Positions 62,955 to 64,000 of a stretch of DNA of 64,000 bases are shown in pieces (the stretch's first letter is position 1; the number at the start of each line of letters is the position of its first letter). Location of the stretch: positions 568,501 through 632,500 of the forward strand of contig CP027224.1 in the NCBI GenBank assembly GCA_002973635.1. Direction: 5' to 3'. Below the pieces are notes generated by a model. It was not told the origin of the DNA and did no database searches. It saw only the letters and a list, made by a program, of their open reading frames with translations. The position numbers and the translations under genes were made by a program. The DNA is from Lysinibacillus sp. B2A1 (GTDB taxonomy: Bacteria > Bacillota > Bacilli > Bacillales_A > Planococcaceae).

Positions 62955-64000
62955 ATGGAGCAACAAACGCATTTACAGAGAGGGTTAAAGAGAAGGCATA
63001 TGACAATGATTGCAATTGCAGGAGTTATTGGGGCAGGCCTATTTATGGGAAGTGGCTCGGTCATTAACTTAGCTGGCCCTGGAGCCATACTATCTTATAT
63101 TTTTGCTGGTATCATCGTCATTCTTGTCATGCGAATGCTTGGGGAAATGGCAGCAATTAATCCAACAAGTGGATCTTTTGCGCATTATGCACATGAATCA
63201 ATTGGACCTTGGGCTGGTTTTATGATTGGTTGGTTATATTGGTTTTTCTGGGTCATAGCCATTGCATTAGAAGCAACGGCGGCGGCTGCAATTATTCAAT
63301 ATTGGTATGATGGTATTCCTTTATGGCTACTTAGTCTTTTGCTGACAGTAGCGCTAACTTTAACAAATGTACTTTCCGTAAAAGCTTTTGGCGAATTTGA
63401 ATATTGGTTCTCTCTTATTAAGGTTGTAAGTATTGTAGTTTTCTTAGGACTTGGTGCATTTATTATATTTGGCATTGCACCAAATTTTAATGCCATTGGA
63501 ACAGCTAATTTAATTGGGCAGGGTGGCTTTTTACCAAATGGTTTTGGAGCAGTCTTAATGGGTGTCGTTATTGTTATCTTTTCCTTTATGGGGACAGAAA
63601 TTGTTGCGATTGCGGCAGGGGAATCCGATGAACCGTTAGCAGCAGTAACGAAGGCTACAAATTCTATCACATGGCGAATTTTAATCTTCTATGTTGGATC
63701 AATTACAGTTGTAGTCACATTATTGCCATGGCATTCTTCAGATATTCTTACAAGCCCATATGTTGCAGTGTTAGATCATATCGGTATTCCTGCAGCAGCG
63801 CAAATTATGAATTTTGTGGTCTTAACGGCTGTGTTATCATGCTTGAATTCCGCACTTTATGCGACATCACGAATGGTATTTTCTTTAGCAGAGAAGGGGG
63901 AGGCCCCAAAAGCCTTTTTGAAATTAAATAAAAAAGGTGCACCAGTGAATGCTATCCTAGCAGCGACGTTCTTCTCTTATATTGCCGTAATTATGAACTA
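62955..64000 (+). CDS. amino acid permease (APC family, GABA/proline-like), cut by the window end
   Basis: Open from the ATG at 62955 to the end of the window (348 codons, no stop), so the C-terminus is missing. AGAGGTGACAG precedes the start. The protein begins HLQRGLKRRHMTMIAIAGVI and GAGLFMGSGSVI, the classical first helix of the amino acid transporter family, with MLGEMAAINPTSGSF and at least nine hydrophobic segments. The best guess is uptake of GABA or another amino acid under control of the divergent PucR-family regulator. Confidence 0.88.
   Translation, partial: MEQQTHLQRGLKRRHMTMIAIAGVIGAGLFMGSGSVINLAGPGAILSYIFAGIIVILVMRMLGEMAAINPTSGSFAHYAHESIGPWAGFMIGWLYWFFWVIAIALEATAAAAIIQYWYDGIPLWLLSLLLTVALTLTNVLSVKAFGEFEYWFSLIKVVSIVVFLGLGAFIIFGIAPNFNAIGTANLIGQGGFLPNGFGAVLMGVVIVIFSFMGTEIVAIAAGESDEPLAAVTKATNSITWRILIFYVGSITVVVTLLPWHSSDILTSPYVAVLDHIGIPAAAQIMNFVVLTAVLSCLNSALYATSRMVFSLAEKGEAPKAFLKLNKKGAPVNAILAATFFSYIAVIMN

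Overview
The window looks like chromosome of a low-GC, spore-forming Firmicute of the Bacillaceae/Planococcaceae, most like Lysinibacillus (L. sphaericus/fusiformis group). The grounds are strong AGGAGG ribosome binding sites, frequent TTG/GTG starts, a class I SAM (S-box) riboswitch, Bacillus-type genes (Spx, YfmM-like ABC-F, YkvI-like, the yngJ-to-yngE operon) and many repeated intergenic elements. This is inference from gene content; no rRNA or tRNA gene was seen.

Layout. 0-12.5 kb: M20 dipeptidase, WYL regulator, SRPBCC protein, a TetR/DJ-1 pair with a 41-bp operator, a decayed SDR gene, an ECF sigma factor, a spx-marR operon with two operators, an ABC-F ATPase with a small partner, and a PseG-like gene. 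12.6-22.9 kb: flavodoxin-fold reductase, a large SF1 helicase with a winged-helix partner, a GT2-TPR protein, a 38-residue membrane protein, topB and an SDR. 23.4-28.5 kb: RpiR regulator, M20 amidohydrolase, GNAT, enolase-superfamily racemase and YkvI-like transporter; the three enzymes match the N-succinylamino acid racemase route from D- to L-amino acids. 29-38.2 kb: TetR regulator and the yngJ-I-HA-HB-G-F-E branched acyl-CoA/leucine degradation operon. 38.4-46 kb: VanZ-like, degenerate SprA-like, ybaK, an intact IS1182-type element, YczE-like, an unusual ATPase and kbl. 46-52.2 kb: a SAM-riboswitch operon, metQ-metN-metI followed by a crotonase, an FMN hydroxyacid oxidase and a CoA-transferase. 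53.6-60.4 kb: a methionine-salvage type aminotransferase and an omega-amidase-like hydrolase, divergent and split by a decayed prophage-like island. 61.2-64 kb: PucR regulator divergent from an amino acid permease that runs off the window.

The least ordinary content is between genes. (1) A large folded element occurs at about 13.2, 28.5, 29.7, 31.2 and 53.0 kb, and shares its core with another element at 23.0-23.3 kb; the two types differ by compensatory base changes in their stems, as expected of a conserved structured RNA. (2) A roughly 36-bp module has inserted into loops of these elements and forms a 9-copy array at one such site. (3) Three arrays with a 21-bp period and a GCTCRG core lie at 8.07-8.29, 42.3-42.9 and 60.45-61.13 kb. 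No CRISPR array was found. The helicase plus winged-helix pair is the best candidate for an uncharacterised protein system.
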